Shown: positions 38,055-47,855 of the stretch, piece by piece
Layout of the letters: each line of letters opens with the position of its first letter
Numbering within the stretch: position 1 is the first letter of the stretch
Origin: Mycobacterium sp. SMC-8
GTDB lineage: Bacteria; Actinomycetota; Actinomycetes; Mycobacteriales; Mycobacteriaceae
Length of the DNA: 64,000 nt
Direction: 5' to 3'
Assembly: GCF_025263565.1 (NCBI RefSeq)
Contig: NZ_CP079865.1
Span: 3,720,001-3,784,000 of the forward strand
The notes under the pieces: model-generated
Seen by the model: only the letters and a program-made list of their open reading frames with translations
Database searches by the model: none
Told to the model about the DNA's origin: nothing
Translations under genes and position numbers: made by a program

Positions 38055-38828
38055 GTGGCCACCAAACCCAAGAAGAACGCGCGTTACGACCTGAAGGCAG
38101 CCGACCGTAAGCGCAACCTGCTCGTCCAGATCGGTCTGACCGCCGTCGTGGTGATCTTCGCGGTCACTTTGGTGCTGTACATCGTGCTCTCCGCCGACGA
38201 CAAGCCCACCGCCGGTGAGTCCCGGGCCATCCGGGTCGAATCGAGCAGCCTGATCAAAAAGGAAGGCACCGACGAGCCCAAGGCCGTCCTGAGCCTCTAC
38301 GAGGACTTCCTCTGCCCGCACTGCGGCGCCTTCGAGCAGCAGTTCGGTCCTACGATCGACAAGCTCATCGACTCCGGCGCGATCGCGGCCGACTACTACA
38401 TGGTCGCCATCCTCGACCGGCCGCAGAACAACAACTACCCGTCGCGCGCCGGTGGCGCCGCGTACTGCGTCGCCGATGAGTCGATCGACGCGTTCCGCCG
38501 CTTCCATGCCGCGCTCTACGCCCAGCAACCCGGTGAGACCGGCGCGGTCTACCCGGACAACGCCCGCCTCATCGAGATCGCGCGTCAGTCCGGTGCCTCT
38601 GGCGGGGTGGCGGACTGCATCAACAAGGGGACCTACGTCGACATGGTGGCCGGCCTGGCTGCGGCGACGGGCATCAAGTCCACTCCGTCGGTCCGCATCA
38701 ACGGCGAGGACTACCAGTACAGCACCCCCGACGCGCTGGTCGCCAAGGTCAAGGAGATCGTCGGCGACGTGCCCGGGCTGGAAGCCGCACCGCCGGCGCC
38801 CGCCCCGCAACCCGTCCCGGCCTCATGA
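38055..38828 (+). CDS. DsbA-like thiol oxidoreductase, membrane-anchored
   Basis: This 257-residue protein has one N-terminal helix (IGLTAVVVIFAVTLVLYIVL, about residues 29-48) and an extracytoplasmic thioredoxin fold with the active site CPHC in EDFLCPHCGAFEQQ, followed by an alpha-helical insert and the cis-Pro segment IKSTPSVRINGEDY. It is equivalent to Rv2969c, which oxidises cysteines of exported proteins. The following VKOR gene overlaps it by four bases (ATGA), so the pair forms the disulfide-forming system in which VKOR reoxidises the DsbA-like protein. Several exported proteins encoded nearby contain cysteine pairs. Confidence 0.92.
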   Translation: MATKPKKNARYDLKAADRKRNLLVQIGLTAVVVIFAVTLVLYIVLSADDKPTAGESRAIRVESSSLIKKEGTDEPKAVLSLYEDFLCPHCGAFEQQFGPTIDKLIDSGAIAADYYMVAILDRPQNNNYPSRAGGAAYCVADESIDAFRRFHAALYAQQPGETGAVYPDNARLIEIARQSGASGGVADCINKGTYVDMVAGLAAATGIKSTPSVRINGEDYQYSTPDALVAKVKEIVGDVPGLEAAPPAPAPQPVPAS

Positions 38829-39460
38829 CCGCGACCATGGCCGGGTCCGTCGACCACCCCGATCCGTCGGTCGACCGGCCGGCCGCGGTCGAGGTTCCGC
38901 GGGCATCCGCGCTGTGGGTGCTCATCGCCGGAGTGGTCGGGCTCGCCGCCGCGCTGACCCTGACGGTCGAAAAGATCGAACTGCTGATCGACCCGAGCTA
39001 CGTGCCCTCCTGCAGCATCAACCCGGTGCTGTCGTGCGGGTCGGTGATGGTCACCCCGCAGGCGTCACTGTTCGGTTTCCCGAACCCGCTGATCGGCATC
39101 GTGGCGTTCTCCGTCGTCGTCGTCACCGGTGTCCTCGCGCTGGCGAAGGTCGGGCTTGGCCGATGGTATTGGGCAGGCCTGGCCGTGGGCACCCTGGCCG
39201 GCACGGTCTTCGTGCACTGGCTGATCTTTCAGAGCCTGTACCGCATCGGTGCACTGTGCCCGTACTGCATGGTGGTGTGGGCGGTCACGATCCCGCTGCT
39301 GGTGGTGGCCGCCTCGATCGCGGTCCAGCCGCAGCGCAGCAACAGCGGCGTGATCCGTGCACTGCACACCTGGCGCTGGTCACTGGTGACGCTGTGGTTC
39401 ACCGCGGTGCTGCTGCTGATCCTCGAGCGCTTCTGGAACTACTGGTCCACCCTCATCTGA
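38825..39460 (+). CDS. Vitamin K epoxide reductase family protein (disulfide generator)
   Basis: This 211-residue membrane protein is the bacterial VKOR homologue that passes electrons from DsbA-like proteins to quinone. Helices are visible at [74 protein letters not shown] and LVTLWFTAVLLLILERF. The loop cysteines are in CSINPVLSCGSV, and the quinone-side CxxC is CPYC in GALCPYCMVVW. It corresponds to Rv2968c. The ATG overlaps the DsbA stop. The 79 bases to pyc show no terminator. Confidence 0.93.
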   Translation: MTATMAGSVDHPDPSVDRPAAVEVPRASALWVLIAGVVGLAAALTLTVEKIELLIDPSYVPSCSINPVLSCGSVMVTPQASLFGFPNPLIGIVAFSVVVVTGVLALAKVGLGRWYWAGLAVGTLAGTVFVHWLIFQSLYRIGALCPYCMVVWAVTIPLLVVAASIAVQPQRSNSGVIRALHTWRWSLVTLWFTAVLLLILERFWNYWSTLI

Positions 39461-39539
39461 CCCACGGCGCCGCCGTCGTGATCCGATCACATCCCGCATG
39501 CGGTTCCTGTGAGATTGACCTGCGAGGTTAAGGTGAACC

Positions 39540-42500
39540 GTGGCCGGTCAGATCTCCAAAGTCCTCGTCGCCAACCGTGGTGAGATCGCGATCCGCGCGT
39601 TCCGCGCGGCCTATGAGATGGGCATCGCGACCGTCGCGGTGTATCCATACGAAGATCGCAATTCGCTGCACCGGTTGAAGGCCGACGAGTCCTATCAGAT
39701 CGGCGAGGTCGGGCATCCTGTCCGGGCCTACCTGTCTGTCGACGAGATCATGCGGGTGGCCGTGCAGGCCGGGTGTGACGCGGTGTACCCCGGCTACGGT
39801 TTCCTGTCGGAGAACCCGGAACTGGCCGCGTCGTGCGCCGCGGCGGGCATCACGTTCGTCGGCCCCAGCGCCGGTGTGCTGGAGCTGACCGGGAACAAGA
39901 CGCGTGCCATCGAGGCGGCGCGCGCGGCCGGCCTGCCGGTCCTGACGTCGTCGGCACCCTCGTCGTCGGTCGAGCAACTCGTCGAGGCGGCCCAGGGGAT
40001 GGAGTTCCCGCTGTTCGTCAAGGCCGTGTCCGGCGGCGGCGGCCGGGGCATGCGCCGCGTCGCCGACCGGGACGCGCTGGCCGAGGCGGTGGAAGCCGCC
40101 AGCCGGGAAGCCGAGTCCGCGTTCGGCGACCCGAATGTCTACCTCGAGCAGGCGGTACTCAACCCGCGTCACATCGAGGTGCAGATTCTCGCCGACAACG
40201 ACGGCAACGTGATGCATCTGTTCGAACGGGACTGCAGCGTGCAGCGCCGTCACCAGAAGGTCATCGAGCTGGCGCCGGCGCCGAACCTGTCCCCGGAGCT
40301 GCGGCAGAAGATCTGCGACGATGCGGTCGCGTTCGCGCGGGAGATCGACTACTCCTGCGCGGGCACCGTGGAGTTTCTGCTCGACGAACGCGGCCACCAC
40401 GTGTTCATCGAATGCAATCCACGCATCCAGGTCGAACACACCGTCACCGAGGAGATCACCGACGTCGACCTGGTCTCCAGCCAGTTGCGGATCGCCTCGG
40501 GGGAGACGCTCGGCGATCTCGGGCTGAGCCAGGAGATGTTGACGGCGCCACGGGGATTCGCGATGCAGTGCCGGATCACCACCGAGGACCCCGCCAACGG
40601 CTTCCGGCCCGACACCGGGCGGATCACCGCCTACCGGTCACCGGGCGGCGCCGGCATCCGCCTCGACGGTGGTGCGCACCTGGGCGCAGAGATCGGTGCG
40701 CATTTCGACTCGATGCTGGTCAAACTGACATGTCGCGGAAGGGATTTCGACACCGCAGTGGCCCGGGCCCACCGCGCGCTCGCCGAGTTCAGGGTGCGCG
40801 GGGTGTCGACGAACATCCCGTTCCTGCAGGCGGTGATCGACGACCCGGACTTCCGCGCCGGACGCGTCAACACCTCCTTCATCGACGACCGCCCGTATCT
40901 GCTCACCGCACGCTCACCCGCCGACCGCGGCACCAAGATCCTGAACTATCTGGCCGACGTCACGGTCAATCAGCCGCACGGGCCGCGGCCGTCGACGGTG
41001 TATCCGCACGACAAGCTGCCGCCGATCGACCTGGACTCGATGCCGCCGCGGGGCAGCAAGCATCTGCTCTCCGAGGTCGGACCGGAGGCGTTCGCGCGGT
41101 GGATGCGTGAGTCCAAGGCGGTCGGCGTCACCGACACGACCTTCCGCGACGCACATCAATCGTTGCTGGCCACCAGGATTCGCACGTCCGGTCTGCTGAT
41201 GGTGGCGCCCTACATCGCGCGGATGACTCCGCAGCTGCTCTCCATCGAGTGCTGGGGCGGCGCCACGTATGACGTGGCGCTGCGGTTCCTCAAGGAGGAT
41301 CCGTGGGAGCGGCTGGCCGCTCTGCGTGAGGCGGTACCCAACATCTGTCTGCAGATGCTGCTGCGGGGCCGCAACACCGTCGGTTACACCCCGTACCCGG
41401 AGTCGGTGACCCATGCGTTCGTGCAGGAGGCAACCGCGACGGGCATCGACATCTACCGGATCTTCGACGCGCTCAACAATGTCGACTCGATGCGGCCGGC
41501 GATCGATGCGGTCCGCGAGACGGGCACGGCGGTCGCCGAGGTCGCGATGTCCTACACCGGGGACCTGTCCGATCCGGGCGAGAACCTCTACACGCTGGAC
41601 TACTACCTCAAGCTCGCCGAGCAGATCGTCGACGCGGGCGCGCATGTGCTCGGGATCAAGGACATGGCCGGACTGCTACGCCCGCAGGCGGCGGCGCAGT
41701 TGGTCAGCGCGCTGCGTAGTCGCTTCGACCTGCCTGTGCACGTCCACACCCATGACACCCCGGGCGGTCAGCTCGCCACGTACCTGGCGGCGTGGCAGGC
41801 CGGCGCCAGTGCGGTCGACGGCGCGTCGGCGCCGCTGGCGGGCACGACCAGCCAGCCTGCGCTGAGTTCGATCGTGGCGGCCACCGCGCACACCGAGTTC
41901 GACACCGGGCTGTCGTTGTCGGCGGTGTGCGATCTGGAGCCGTACTGGGAGGCGCTGCGAAAGGTGTACGCGCCCTTCGATGTCGCCGCGGCCGGTCCGC
42001 CGACTCCCACCGGCCGGGTCTACCGCCACGAGATCCCGGGCGGTCAGTTGTCGAATTTGCGTCAGCAGGCGATCGCGCTGGGGCTGGGGGACCGCTTCGA
42101 GGAGATCGAGGCGAGTTACGCGGCGGCCGACCGGATCCTGGGCAGGCTGGTCAAGGTGACACCGTCGTCGAAGGTGGTCGGCGATCTGGCCCTGGCGCTC
42201 GTCGGCGCCGGCGTGTCGGCCGACGAATTCGCCGAGGACCCGGCTCGTTTCGACATTCCGGACTCGGTGATCGGCTTCCTGCGCGGCGAGCTGGGAGATC
42301 CTCCCGGCGGGTGGCCGGAACCGTTGCGGTCCAAGGCGCTGGCCGGTCGGGCGCCGGCCAAGCCGCCTGCCGAACTCAGTGACGAGGACACCGCGGCGCT
42401 GGCCGACGCGGGCCCGACCAGGCAGGCAACGCTGAACAGGCTGCTGTTCCCCGGTCCCACAAAGGAATTCGAGGCGCACCGCGAGCTTTACGGCGACACG

Positions 42501-42980
42501 TCGAGCCTGTCGGCCAACCAGTTCTTCTACGGGTTGCGCCACGGGGACGAGCACCGCGTCACCCTGGAACGGGGCGTGGAACTGCTGATCGGCCTCGAGG
42601 CGATCTCCGATGCCGACGAGCGGGGCATGCGCACCGTGATGTGCATCATCAACGGGCAGCTGCGGCCGGTGGTGGTCCGCGACCGCAGTGTCGCCAGCGA
42701 CGTGCCCACCGCCGAGAAAGCCGACCGCACCAATTCCGACCATGTGGCCGCACCCTTTGCCGGCGTGGTCACCGTCAGCGTCGGGGAGGGGGACACGGTC
42801 GAGGCGGGCCAGACCATCGCGACCATCGAGGCGATGAAGATGGAGGCCGCGATCACCGCGCCGAAGGCGGGCACGGTCGCCCGGATCGCGGTGTCGGCCA
42901 CCGCTCAGGTCGAGGGCGGAGATCTGCTGGTGGTGATCGGTTCGACGGGGAAGAGTGAAGCGACCGGGGACGCATCCTGA
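39540..42980 (+). CDS. pyc: Pyruvate carboxylase
   Basis: This 1146-residue biotin enzyme makes oxaloacetate from pyruvate, bicarbonate and ATP, feeding the TCA cycle and aspartate. Domains in order: biotin carboxylase (residues 1-450; [28 protein letters not shown]), carboxyltransferase (about 530-800; [28 protein letters not shown] with the reactive Lys, [11 protein letters not shown]), allosteric/tetramerisation region, and the biotinyl domain ending with EAMKMEAAI (Lys biotinylated). The start GTG 39540 gives [19 protein letters not shown] after TTAAGGTG. Full length agrees with other mycobacteria. The rsmD start overlaps its stop. Confidence 0.97.
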   Translation: MAGQISKVLVANRGEIAIRAFRAAYEMGIATVAVYPYEDRNSLHRLKADESYQIGEVGHPVRAYLSVDEIMRVAVQAGCDAVYPGYGFLSENPELAASCAAAGITFVGPSAGVLELTGNKTRAIEAARAAGLPVLTSSAPSSSVEQLVEAAQGMEFPLFVKAVSGGGGRGMRRVADRDALAEAVEAASREAESAFGDPNVYLEQAVLNPRHIEVQILADNDGNVMHLFERDCSVQRRHQKVIELAPAPNLSPELRQKICDDAVAFAREIDYSCAGTVEFLLDERGHHVFIECNPRIQVEHTVTEEITDVDLVSSQLRIASGETLGDLGLSQEMLTAPRGFAMQCRITTEDPANGFRPDTGRITAYRSPGGAGIRLDGGAHLGAEIGAHFDSMLVKLTCRGRDFDTAVARAHRALAEFRVRGVSTNIPFLQAVIDDPDFRAGRVNTSFIDDRPYLLTARSPADRGTKILNYLADVTVNQPHGPRPSTVYPHDKLPPIDLDSMPPRGSKHLLSEVGPEAFARWMRESKAVGVTDTTFRDAHQSLLATRIRTSGLLMVAPYIARMTPQLLSIECWGGATYDVALRFLKEDPWERLAALREAVPNICLQMLLRGRNTVGYTPYPESVTHAFVQEATATGIDIYRIFDALNNVDSMRPAIDAVRETGTAVAEVAMSYTGDLSDPGENLYTLDYYLKLAEQIVDAGAHVLGIKDMAGLLRPQAAAQLVSALRSRFDLPVHVHTHDTPGGQLATYLAAWQAGASAVDGASAPLAGTTSQPALSSIVAATAHTEFDTGLSLSAVCDLEPYWEALRKVYAPFDVAAAGPPTPTGRVYRHEIPGGQLSNLRQQAIALGLGDRFEEIEASYAAADRILGRLVKVTPSSKVVGDLALALVGAGVSADEFAEDPARFDIPDSVIGFLRGELGDPPGGWPEPLRSKALAGRAPAKPPAELSDEDTAALADAGPTRQATLNRLLFPGPTKEFEAHRELYGDTSSLSANQFFYGLRHGDEHRVTLERGVELLIGLEAISDADERGMRTVMCIINGQLRPVVVRDRSVASDVPTAEKADRTNSDHVAAPFAGVVTVSVGEGDTVEAGQTIATIEAMKMEAAITAPKAGTVARIAVSATAQVEGGDLLVVIGSTGKSEATGDAS

Positions 42981-43543
42981 GCCGGATCGTCGCCGGGAAG
43001 TTCGGCGGTCGGCGCATCGCGGTGCCGCAGCAACGGTCGGGCCGGGGCACGCGGCCGACGACCGACCGGGTGCGCGAGTCGTTGTTCAACGTCCTGTCGG
43101 CGAGGATCGACTTCGCCGGCCTGCGCGTGCTCGACCTGTACGCCGGTTCGGGTGCGCTGGGCCTTGAGGCGTTGTCGCGCGGAGCGGCGTCGGCGCTGTT
43201 CGTCGAGTCCGACGCCAGGGCCGCGGCGGTGATCGAGCAGAACATCGCCGGGCTGGGGGTTCGCCACGCGGACGTGCGGCGCGGCTCGGTGTCGTCGGTC
43301 CTGTCCGCGGGCGCACCCCGGCCGGTGGATCTGGTGCTGGCCGACCCGCCCTACGAGATCGACGCCGCACAAGTCGACGACGTCCTGCGGTCGCTGGTCG
43401 CGGCCGGGTGGACCGCGCCAGGCACGGTAGTCGTGGTGGAACGTCCCGCATCGGGCCGCGACATCGCCTGGCCGGATGGGTGGTCGGTATGGAAGCCCCG
43501 CCGCTACGGGGACACCCGCGTCGAGGCCGCGCAACGCTGCTAG
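42977..43543 (+). CDS. rsmD: 16S rRNA (guanine966-N2)-methyltransferase, CTG start
   Basis: This 188-residue SAM-dependent enzyme methylates G966 of 16S rRNA. The SAM motif is [20 protein letters not shown], and the catalytic NPPY-like motif is [11 protein letters not shown]. The conserved family N-terminus, here [16 protein letters not shown], is encoded directly after a CTG at 42977, which overlaps the pyc stop as CTGA. In this frame a TGA at 42956-42958 lies upstream and no ATG, GTG or TTG occurs between it and the CTG. The first conventional codon, GTG 43022, would delete that conserved segment. I therefore infer CTG initiation with translational coupling; 43022 is the conservative alternative. 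Confidence 0.85.
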   Translation: MSRIVAGKFGGRRIAVPQQRSGRGTRPTTDRVRESLFNVLSARIDFAGLRVLDLYAGSGALGLEALSRGAASALFVESDARAAAVIEQNIAGLGVRHADVRRGSVSSVLSAGAPRPVDLVLADPPYEIDAAQVDDVLRSLVAAGWTAPGTVVVVERPASGRDIAWPDGWSVWKPRRYGDTRVEAAQRC

Positions 43544-43546
43544 CGT
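43541..43546 (+). promoter_or_regulatory. -10 hexamer TAGCGT of coaD
   Basis: TAGCGT overlaps the rsmD stop and ends eight bases before the coaD ATG at 43555, a possible leaderless internal promoter. Confidence 0.4.
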
Positions 43547-43554
43547 CGACCGAC

Positions 43555-44037
43555 ATGAGTGGAGCGGTGTGCCCGGGATCCTTCGATCCGGTGACCCTCG
43601 GTCACATCGACGTCTTCGAGCGTGCCGCGGCGCAGTTCGACGAGGTCGTGGTCGCGGTGATGGTGAACCCGAACAAGTCCGGGCTGTTCACCCACGACGA
43701 GCGCATCGCGCTGATCGAGGCGTCGACCACCCACCTGCCCAACCTGCGCGTCGAGTCGGGGCAGGGGCTGATCGTCGACTTCGTCAAGGAGCGCGGGCTG
43801 ACCGCCATCGTGAAGGGCCTGCGCACCGGCACCGACTTCGAGTACGAGCTGCAGATGGCGCAGATGAACCGGCACGTCGCCGGAGTCGACACGTTCTTCG
43901 TCGCTACCACACCGCGCTACTCGTTCGTGTCGTCGTCGCTGGCCAAGGAGGTGGCGATGCTCGGCGGTGACGTCTCGGAACTGCTGCCGGAGCCGGTGAA
44001 CGCACGGCTGAAGGCCAGGCTCGCCGAGCGGGGTTGA
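43555..44037 (+). CDS. coaD: Phosphopantetheine adenylyltransferase
   Basis: This 160-residue enzyme catalyses the penultimate step of coenzyme A synthesis. The nucleotidyltransferase motif is [16 protein letters not shown] (TxGH), with [20 protein letters not shown] and the ISSS-like [15 protein letters not shown] completing the active site. The start ATG 43555 gives [14 protein letters not shown], the exact family N-terminus; the frame open from 43408 is inside rsmD. Downstream lies the hemerythrin gene instead of the PDIM lipid locus found at this point in M. tuberculosis. Confidence 0.97.
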   Translation: MSGAVCPGSFDPVTLGHIDVFERAAAQFDEVVVAVMVNPNKSGLFTHDERIALIEASTTHLPNLRVESGQGLIVDFVKERGLTAIVKGLRTGTDFEYELQMAQMNRHVAGVDTFFVATTPRYSFVSSSLAKEVAMLGGDVSELLPEPVNARLKARLAERG

Positions 44038-44122
44038 GTCACCCGCGCGCGGGTACGCACAGGGAACCGGTGTGCAGCCCTTGAGCACCGGCCATTCAGC
44101 CCGTCACACGGAGGTGCCGACC

Positions 44123-44689
44123 GTGCCTGAGACATTCGTTCAATCCGCCGACGACGTCGTCGCGTTCCTGAGGGATCAGCACAACCTGATCAAGGACATG
44201 TTCGACGACGTGCTCCACGCGTCTGAAGACAAGGCGCGCGAGAAGGCGTTCACCGATCTGCGTCAGCTGCTCGCCGTACACGAGACCGCCGAGGAGATGG
44301 TGATTCATCCACGAGCCCGGCGGGAGGTGGATTCCGGTGACGAGATCGTCGATGCCCGCCTGCGCGAGGAACATGAGGCCAAGGAGCAGCTGGTCGCACT
44401 GGAGAAGCTCGACATCGCGTCCGAGGAGTTTCTCACCGAGCTGACGAAGTTCCGCGACGCCGTGCTCGAGCATGCCGAGCGTGAGGAGAGCGAGGAGTTC
44501 ACCAAGCTCAAGCGTGAACTCGACGCCGACGAGCTCAAGAGCCTGGCAGGGGCGGTGCGTGCCGCCGAGGCGATCGCGCCGACCCGACCGCACCCCGGGG
44601 TGGAATCGGCCAAGCTCAACTTCGCGGTCGGACCGTTCGCGTCGATGCTGGACCGGGCCCGCGACGCGATCGGGTCGGCCTTGCGCTGA
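44123..44689 (+). CDS. Hemerythrin HHE-domain protein
   Basis: This 188-residue protein has a four-helix hemerythrin-like fold with candidate di-iron ligands in RDQHNLIKDMFDD, VHETAEEMVIHPRAR, LREEHEAKEQL and LEHAEREESEEF. Such mycobacterial proteins respond to oxidative or nitrosative stress; the role here is inferred. GTG 44123 is chosen because GGAGG lies seven bases upstream; GTG 44072 would add 17 residues. It is flanked by coaD and sepIVA, as in M. smegmatis. The 147 bases to sepIVA include a TTGACA at 44711-44716 without an obvious matching -10. Confidence 0.88.
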   Translation: MPETFVQSADDVVAFLRDQHNLIKDMFDDVLHASEDKAREKAFTDLRQLLAVHETAEEMVIHPRARREVDSGDEIVDARLREEHEAKEQLVALEKLDIASEEFLTELTKFRDAVLEHAEREESEEFTKLKRELDADELKSLAGAVRAAEAIAPTRPHPGVESAKLNFAVGPFASMLDRARDAIGSALR

Positions 44690-44836
44690 CATTGGCCCGT
44701 GTCCGGCTGGTTGACATAATCCACGCGGACGGATGCCAGTCGAGCCTCGTCTGCGACACACCGGCAACGGAAGCCCAGTCACAGGCATAACACCAGGCAC
44801 ACTGGTAACTAACAACTACGCCTGGAGGGTGTCGCC

Positions 44837-45574
44837 GTGTACCGAGTGTTCGAAGCTCTCGATGAGTTGGGTGCGATCGTCGAAGAAGCCCGCGGTGTGC
44901 CGATGACGGCGGGCTGTGTGGTGCCGCGCGGGGACGTCCTGGAGTTGATCGACGACATCAAGGACGCGATCCCCGGTGAGCTCGACGACGCGCAGGACGT
45001 CCTGGACGCGAGGGACTCCCTGCTGCGTGAGGCGAAGGAGCACGCCGAGTCCACCGTGTCGACGGCCAATGCCGAGGCGGATTCGATGGTCAACCACGCC
45101 CGGGCCGAGGCGGACCGGCTACTCGCCGATGCCAAATCCCAGGCCGACCGCATGGTCGCCGAGGCGCGTGCGCACAGCGAGCGCATGGTGACCGAGGTGA
45201 GGGAAGAGGCCGCCCGCATCGCGGCGACTGCCAAGCGCGAGTACGAGGCCAGCACCGGACGCGCCAAGTCCGAGGCGGACCGGCTGATCGAGAGCGGCAA
45301 CCTCGCCTACGAGAAGGCCGTGCAGGAGGGCATCAAAGAGCAGCAGCGTCTGGTGTCCCAGACTGAGGTGGTGGCCACCGCCACCGCCGAGGCCACCAGG
45401 ATGATCGACTCCGCGCACGCCGAGGCCGACCGGCTGCGCGGCGAGTGCGACATCTACGTCGACAGCAAGCTGGCCGAGTTCGAGGATTTCCTCAACGGCA
45501 CGCTGCGGTCGGTCGGTCGTGGACGTCACCAGCTGCGCACCGCCGCCGGCACGCACGACTACGCGGCCCGGTAG
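44837..45574 (+). CDS. sepIVA: DivIVA-domain coiled-coil protein SepIVA
   Basis: This 245-residue protein is largely coiled coil (about residues 45-215, rich in Ala/Glu/Arg heptads such as AEADRLLADAKSQADRM) with a short N-terminal DivIVA-like part, MYRVFEALDELGAIVEEARG. SepIVA in M. smegmatis is essential for septation and polar growth and associates with the intracellular membrane domain. The GTG at 44837 has GGAGG upstream. In M. tuberculosis the equivalent is Rv2927c. Cytosolic face of the membrane is expected. Confidence 0.92.
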   Translation: MYRVFEALDELGAIVEEARGVPMTAGCVVPRGDVLELIDDIKDAIPGELDDAQDVLDARDSLLREAKEHAESTVSTANAEADSMVNHARAEADRLLADAKSQADRMVAEARAHSERMVTEVREEAARIAATAKREYEASTGRAKSEADRLIESGNLAYEKAVQEGIKEQQRLVSQTEVVATATAEATRMIDSAHAEADRLRGECDIYVDSKLAEFEDFLNGTLRSVGRGRHQLRTAAGTHDYAAR

Positions 45575-45592
45575 CTCGCCGAAGGGCCACCG

Positions 45593-45598
45593 TACGAT
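45593..45598 (+). promoter_or_regulatory. -10 hexamer TACGAT of the DUF177 gene
   Basis: TACGAT is followed by six bases and the ATG at 45605, the clearest leaderless arrangement in this region. Confidence 0.6.
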
Positions 45599-45604
45599 AC
45601 GGGC

Positions 45605-46195
45605 ATGGCGACGGACGTCAACGCAGCGCACCGAGGATCACGGTCGCCGTTGGTGATCGACATTTCCCGGCTCGGCCGGCGACCGGGTTCGATGATTACG
45701 GTCGACGAGACAGTGCCGAGCCCGGCCCGGATGGGCGTGGAGCTGGTGGCGGTGGCCGAAGGCGCGCCGCTGGACCTGGATCTGCGCTTGCAGTCGGTGT
45801 CCGAAGGTGTGCTGGTCACCGGGACCATGTCGGCCCCGACCACCGGTGAATGCGCGCGGTGCCTGACGCCGATCACCGGGGAGGTGGTCATCGATCTCAC
45901 CGAGCTGTTCGCCTATCCCGACAGCAAGACCGAGGAGACCACCGAGGCCGACGAGGTCCCGCGGGTAGGCCACAACAGGGGCGTCGAGACCGTCGACCTG
46001 GAACAGTCGATCACCGACGCGGTGGGGTTGGCCCTGCCGTTCTCGCCCGTGTGCACGCCCGATTGCGCGGGTCTGTGCCCCGAGTGCGGGGTCCGGTTGG
46101 CCGAGGCCGAACCGGGGCATCACCACGAGCAGATCGATCCGCGGTGGGCGAAGCTGACCGAGCTTCGCGAGCAGAGCCCTGGAGATGACTCGTGA
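45605..46195 (+). CDS. DUF177 (YceD) family protein
   Basis: This 196-residue protein belongs to the YceD/DUF177 family, often encoded next to rpmF or rnc and linked to rRNA or ribosome biogenesis in other bacteria. The characteristic cysteine pattern is present: [14 protein letters not shown] in the middle, and [16 protein letters not shown] near the C-terminus, a likely metal site. It corresponds to Rv2926c. The GTG of rnc overlaps its stop (GTGA). In many actinobacteria rpmF lies here too, but no L32 gene is present between this gene and rnc. Confidence 0.9.
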   Translation: MATDVNAAHRGSRSPLVIDISRLGRRPGSMITVDETVPSPARMGVELVAVAEGAPLDLDLRLQSVSEGVLVTGTMSAPTTGECARCLTPITGEVVIDLTELFAYPDSKTEETTEADEVPRVGHNRGVETVDLEQSITDAVGLALPFSPVCTPDCAGLCPECGVRLAEAEPGHHHEQIDPRWAKLTELREQSPGDDS

Positions 46196-46884
46196 CGGTG
46201 GACCGTGCGCTCCTGCTCGACGCGCTCGGTGTCGAACTGCCGGGTGAGCTGCTCACCATCGCGCTGACGCATCGCAGCTACTCCTACGAGAACGGTGGCG
46301 TTCCGACCAACGAACGTCTGGAATTCCTGGGCGATTCGGTGCTGGGCCTCACCATCACCGAGGAGCTGTACCACCGGCATCCGGACCGCTCCGAGGGCGA
46401 TCTGGCCAAGTTGCGGGCCAGCATCGTCAACACCCAGGCCCTCGCCGACGTCGGCCGCCGGCTGACCGAGCACGGTCTGGGCGCCTACCTGTTGCTGGGC
46501 AAGGGCGAGGAGAACTCCGGCGGCGCCGACAAGTCCAGCATTCTCGCCGACGGCGTCGAATCTCTTTTGGGCGCAATTTATCTCGAACACGGTGTGGAGG
46601 TCGCCCGCCAGGTCATCCTGCGGTTGTTCGGCACGCTGCTGGACACGGCGCCGACCCTCGGGGCGGGTCTGGACTGGAAGAGCAGCCTGCAGGAGCTGAC
46701 CGCCTCGCGAGGCCTGGGCGCGCCGGCGTACGTCGTCACCTCCACCGGGCCCGACCACGACAAGGAGTTCACCGCGCTGGTGGTGGTCGGGGAGAGTGAG
46801 CACGGCAGGGGCGTCGGCCGAACGAAGAAGGAAGCCGAACTCAAGGCGGCCGCGGCGGCGTGGCACGCCCTCAACGGTGACTGA
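46192..46884 (+). CDS. rnc: Ribonuclease III
   Basis: This 230-residue endonuclease cleaves double-stranded RNA, including rRNA precursors. The catalytic signature [14 protein letters not shown] is at about residues 38-51, with the second acidic cluster in [16 protein letters not shown]. The dsRNA-binding domain fills the C-terminal 70 residues ([17 protein letters not shown] to [16 protein letters not shown]). GTG 46192 overlaps the DUF177 stop. The fpg gene follows after five bases, so all three genes form an operon. Confidence 0.97.
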   Translation: MTVDRALLLDALGVELPGELLTIALTHRSYSYENGGVPTNERLEFLGDSVLGLTITEELYHRHPDRSEGDLAKLRASIVNTQALADVGRRLTEHGLGAYLLLGKGEENSGGADKSSILADGVESLLGAIYLEHGVEVARQVILRLFGTLLDTAPTLGAGLDWKSSLQELTASRGLGAPAYVVTSTGPDHDKEFTALVVVGESEHGRGVGRTKKEAELKAAAAAWHALNGD

Positions 46885-46889
46885 CCGGC

Positions 46890-47771
46890 ATGCCTGAACT
46901 CCCCGAGGTGGAGGTGGTCCGGCGCGGGCTCGGCGAACACGTCACCGGGAAGATGATCACAGCGGTCCGGGTGCACCACCCCCGTGCGGTGCGCCGCCAC
47001 GAAGCCGGACCCGCCGACCTGACCGCCCGATTGCTCGACACGACGATCACCGGAACCGGCCGGCGGGGCAAGTACCTGTGGCTGACGCTGGGCGACGGGA
47101 CCGATGAGCCGCTGGCGCGAAGAGAATCTGACGCAGCGCTGGTGGTGCATCTGGGCATGAGTGGGCAGATGCTGCTGGGACCCATAGAGAACGAGAATCA
47201 TCTGCGCATCGCGGCACTGCTCGACGACGGCACCACGCTGAGTTTCGTCGACCAACGCACCTTCGGCGGCTGGATGATCGCCGATCTGGTCACCGTCGAC
47301 GGCACCGAGGTGCCCGCCCCGGTCGCGCACATCGCGCGTGACCCGCTCGATCCGCTCTTCGACCGCGACGCGGTGGTGAAGGTGTTGCGGCGCAAGCACT
47401 CCGAGATCAAGCGTCAGCTCCTCGACCAGACCGTGGTCTCGGGGATCGGCAACATCTACGCCGACGAGGCGCTGTGGCGGGCGAAGATCAACGGCGCCCG
47501 GCTCGCCTCGGGGGTGTCGCGGGCCAAGCTCGCCGAGTTGCTCGACGCCGCCGCGGCCGTGATGACCGATGCGCTGGCCCAGGGCGGCACGTCGTTCGAC
47601 TCGCTCTACGTCAACGTCAACGGGGAATCCGGCTACTTCGACCGCTCGCTGGACGCCTACGGCCGCGAAGGCGAGCCGTGCCGCCGGTGCGGGGCGATCA
47701 TGCGGCGCGACAAATTCATGAACCGTTCGTCGTTCTACTGCCCCCGCTGCCAACCCCGTCCCCGAACCTGA
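46890..47771 (+). CDS. fpg: Formamidopyrimidine-DNA glycosylase
   Basis: This bifunctional glycosylase/AP lyase excises 8-oxoguanine and formamidopyrimidines and complements MutT1 encoded at 16 kb. The 293-residue protein starts [14 protein letters not shown], with the catalytic Pro and Glu directly after the Met. It has the helix-two-turn-helix segment [19 protein letters not shown] and the C-terminal zinc finger [13 protein letters not shown], then CPRCQ. Length is normal. A 22-base-pair hairpin follows three bases after the stop. Confidence 0.96.
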   Translation: MPELPEVEVVRRGLGEHVTGKMITAVRVHHPRAVRRHEAGPADLTARLLDTTITGTGRRGKYLWLTLGDGTDEPLARRESDAALVVHLGMSGQMLLGPIENENHLRIAALLDDGTTLSFVDQRTFGGWMIADLVTVDGTEVPAPVAHIARDPLDPLFDRDAVVKVLRRKHSEIKRQLLDQTVVSGIGNIYADEALWRAKINGARLASGVSRAKLAELLDAAAAVMTDALAQGGTSFDSLYVNVNGESGYFDRSLDAYGREGEPCRRCGAIMRRDKFMNRSSFYCPRCQPRPRT

Positions 47772-47773
47772 AC

Positions 47774-47836
47774 CGCCGAAATCGCATTCCACGCGCTCGA
47801 CCGGCGACTTGACGCGCGTGGAATGCGATTTCGGCG
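47774..47836 (+). terminator. 22-bp perfect hairpin between fpg and the OsmC gene
   Basis: Arms 47774-47795 and 47815-47836 are exact reverse complements, with a 19-base loop. It occupies almost the whole gap between two genes of the same direction. No T run follows. It may be a terminator or a mobile or dispersed palindromic element. Confidence 0.6.
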
Positions 47837-47855
47837 CAGGTAGTACAAATAGTGC

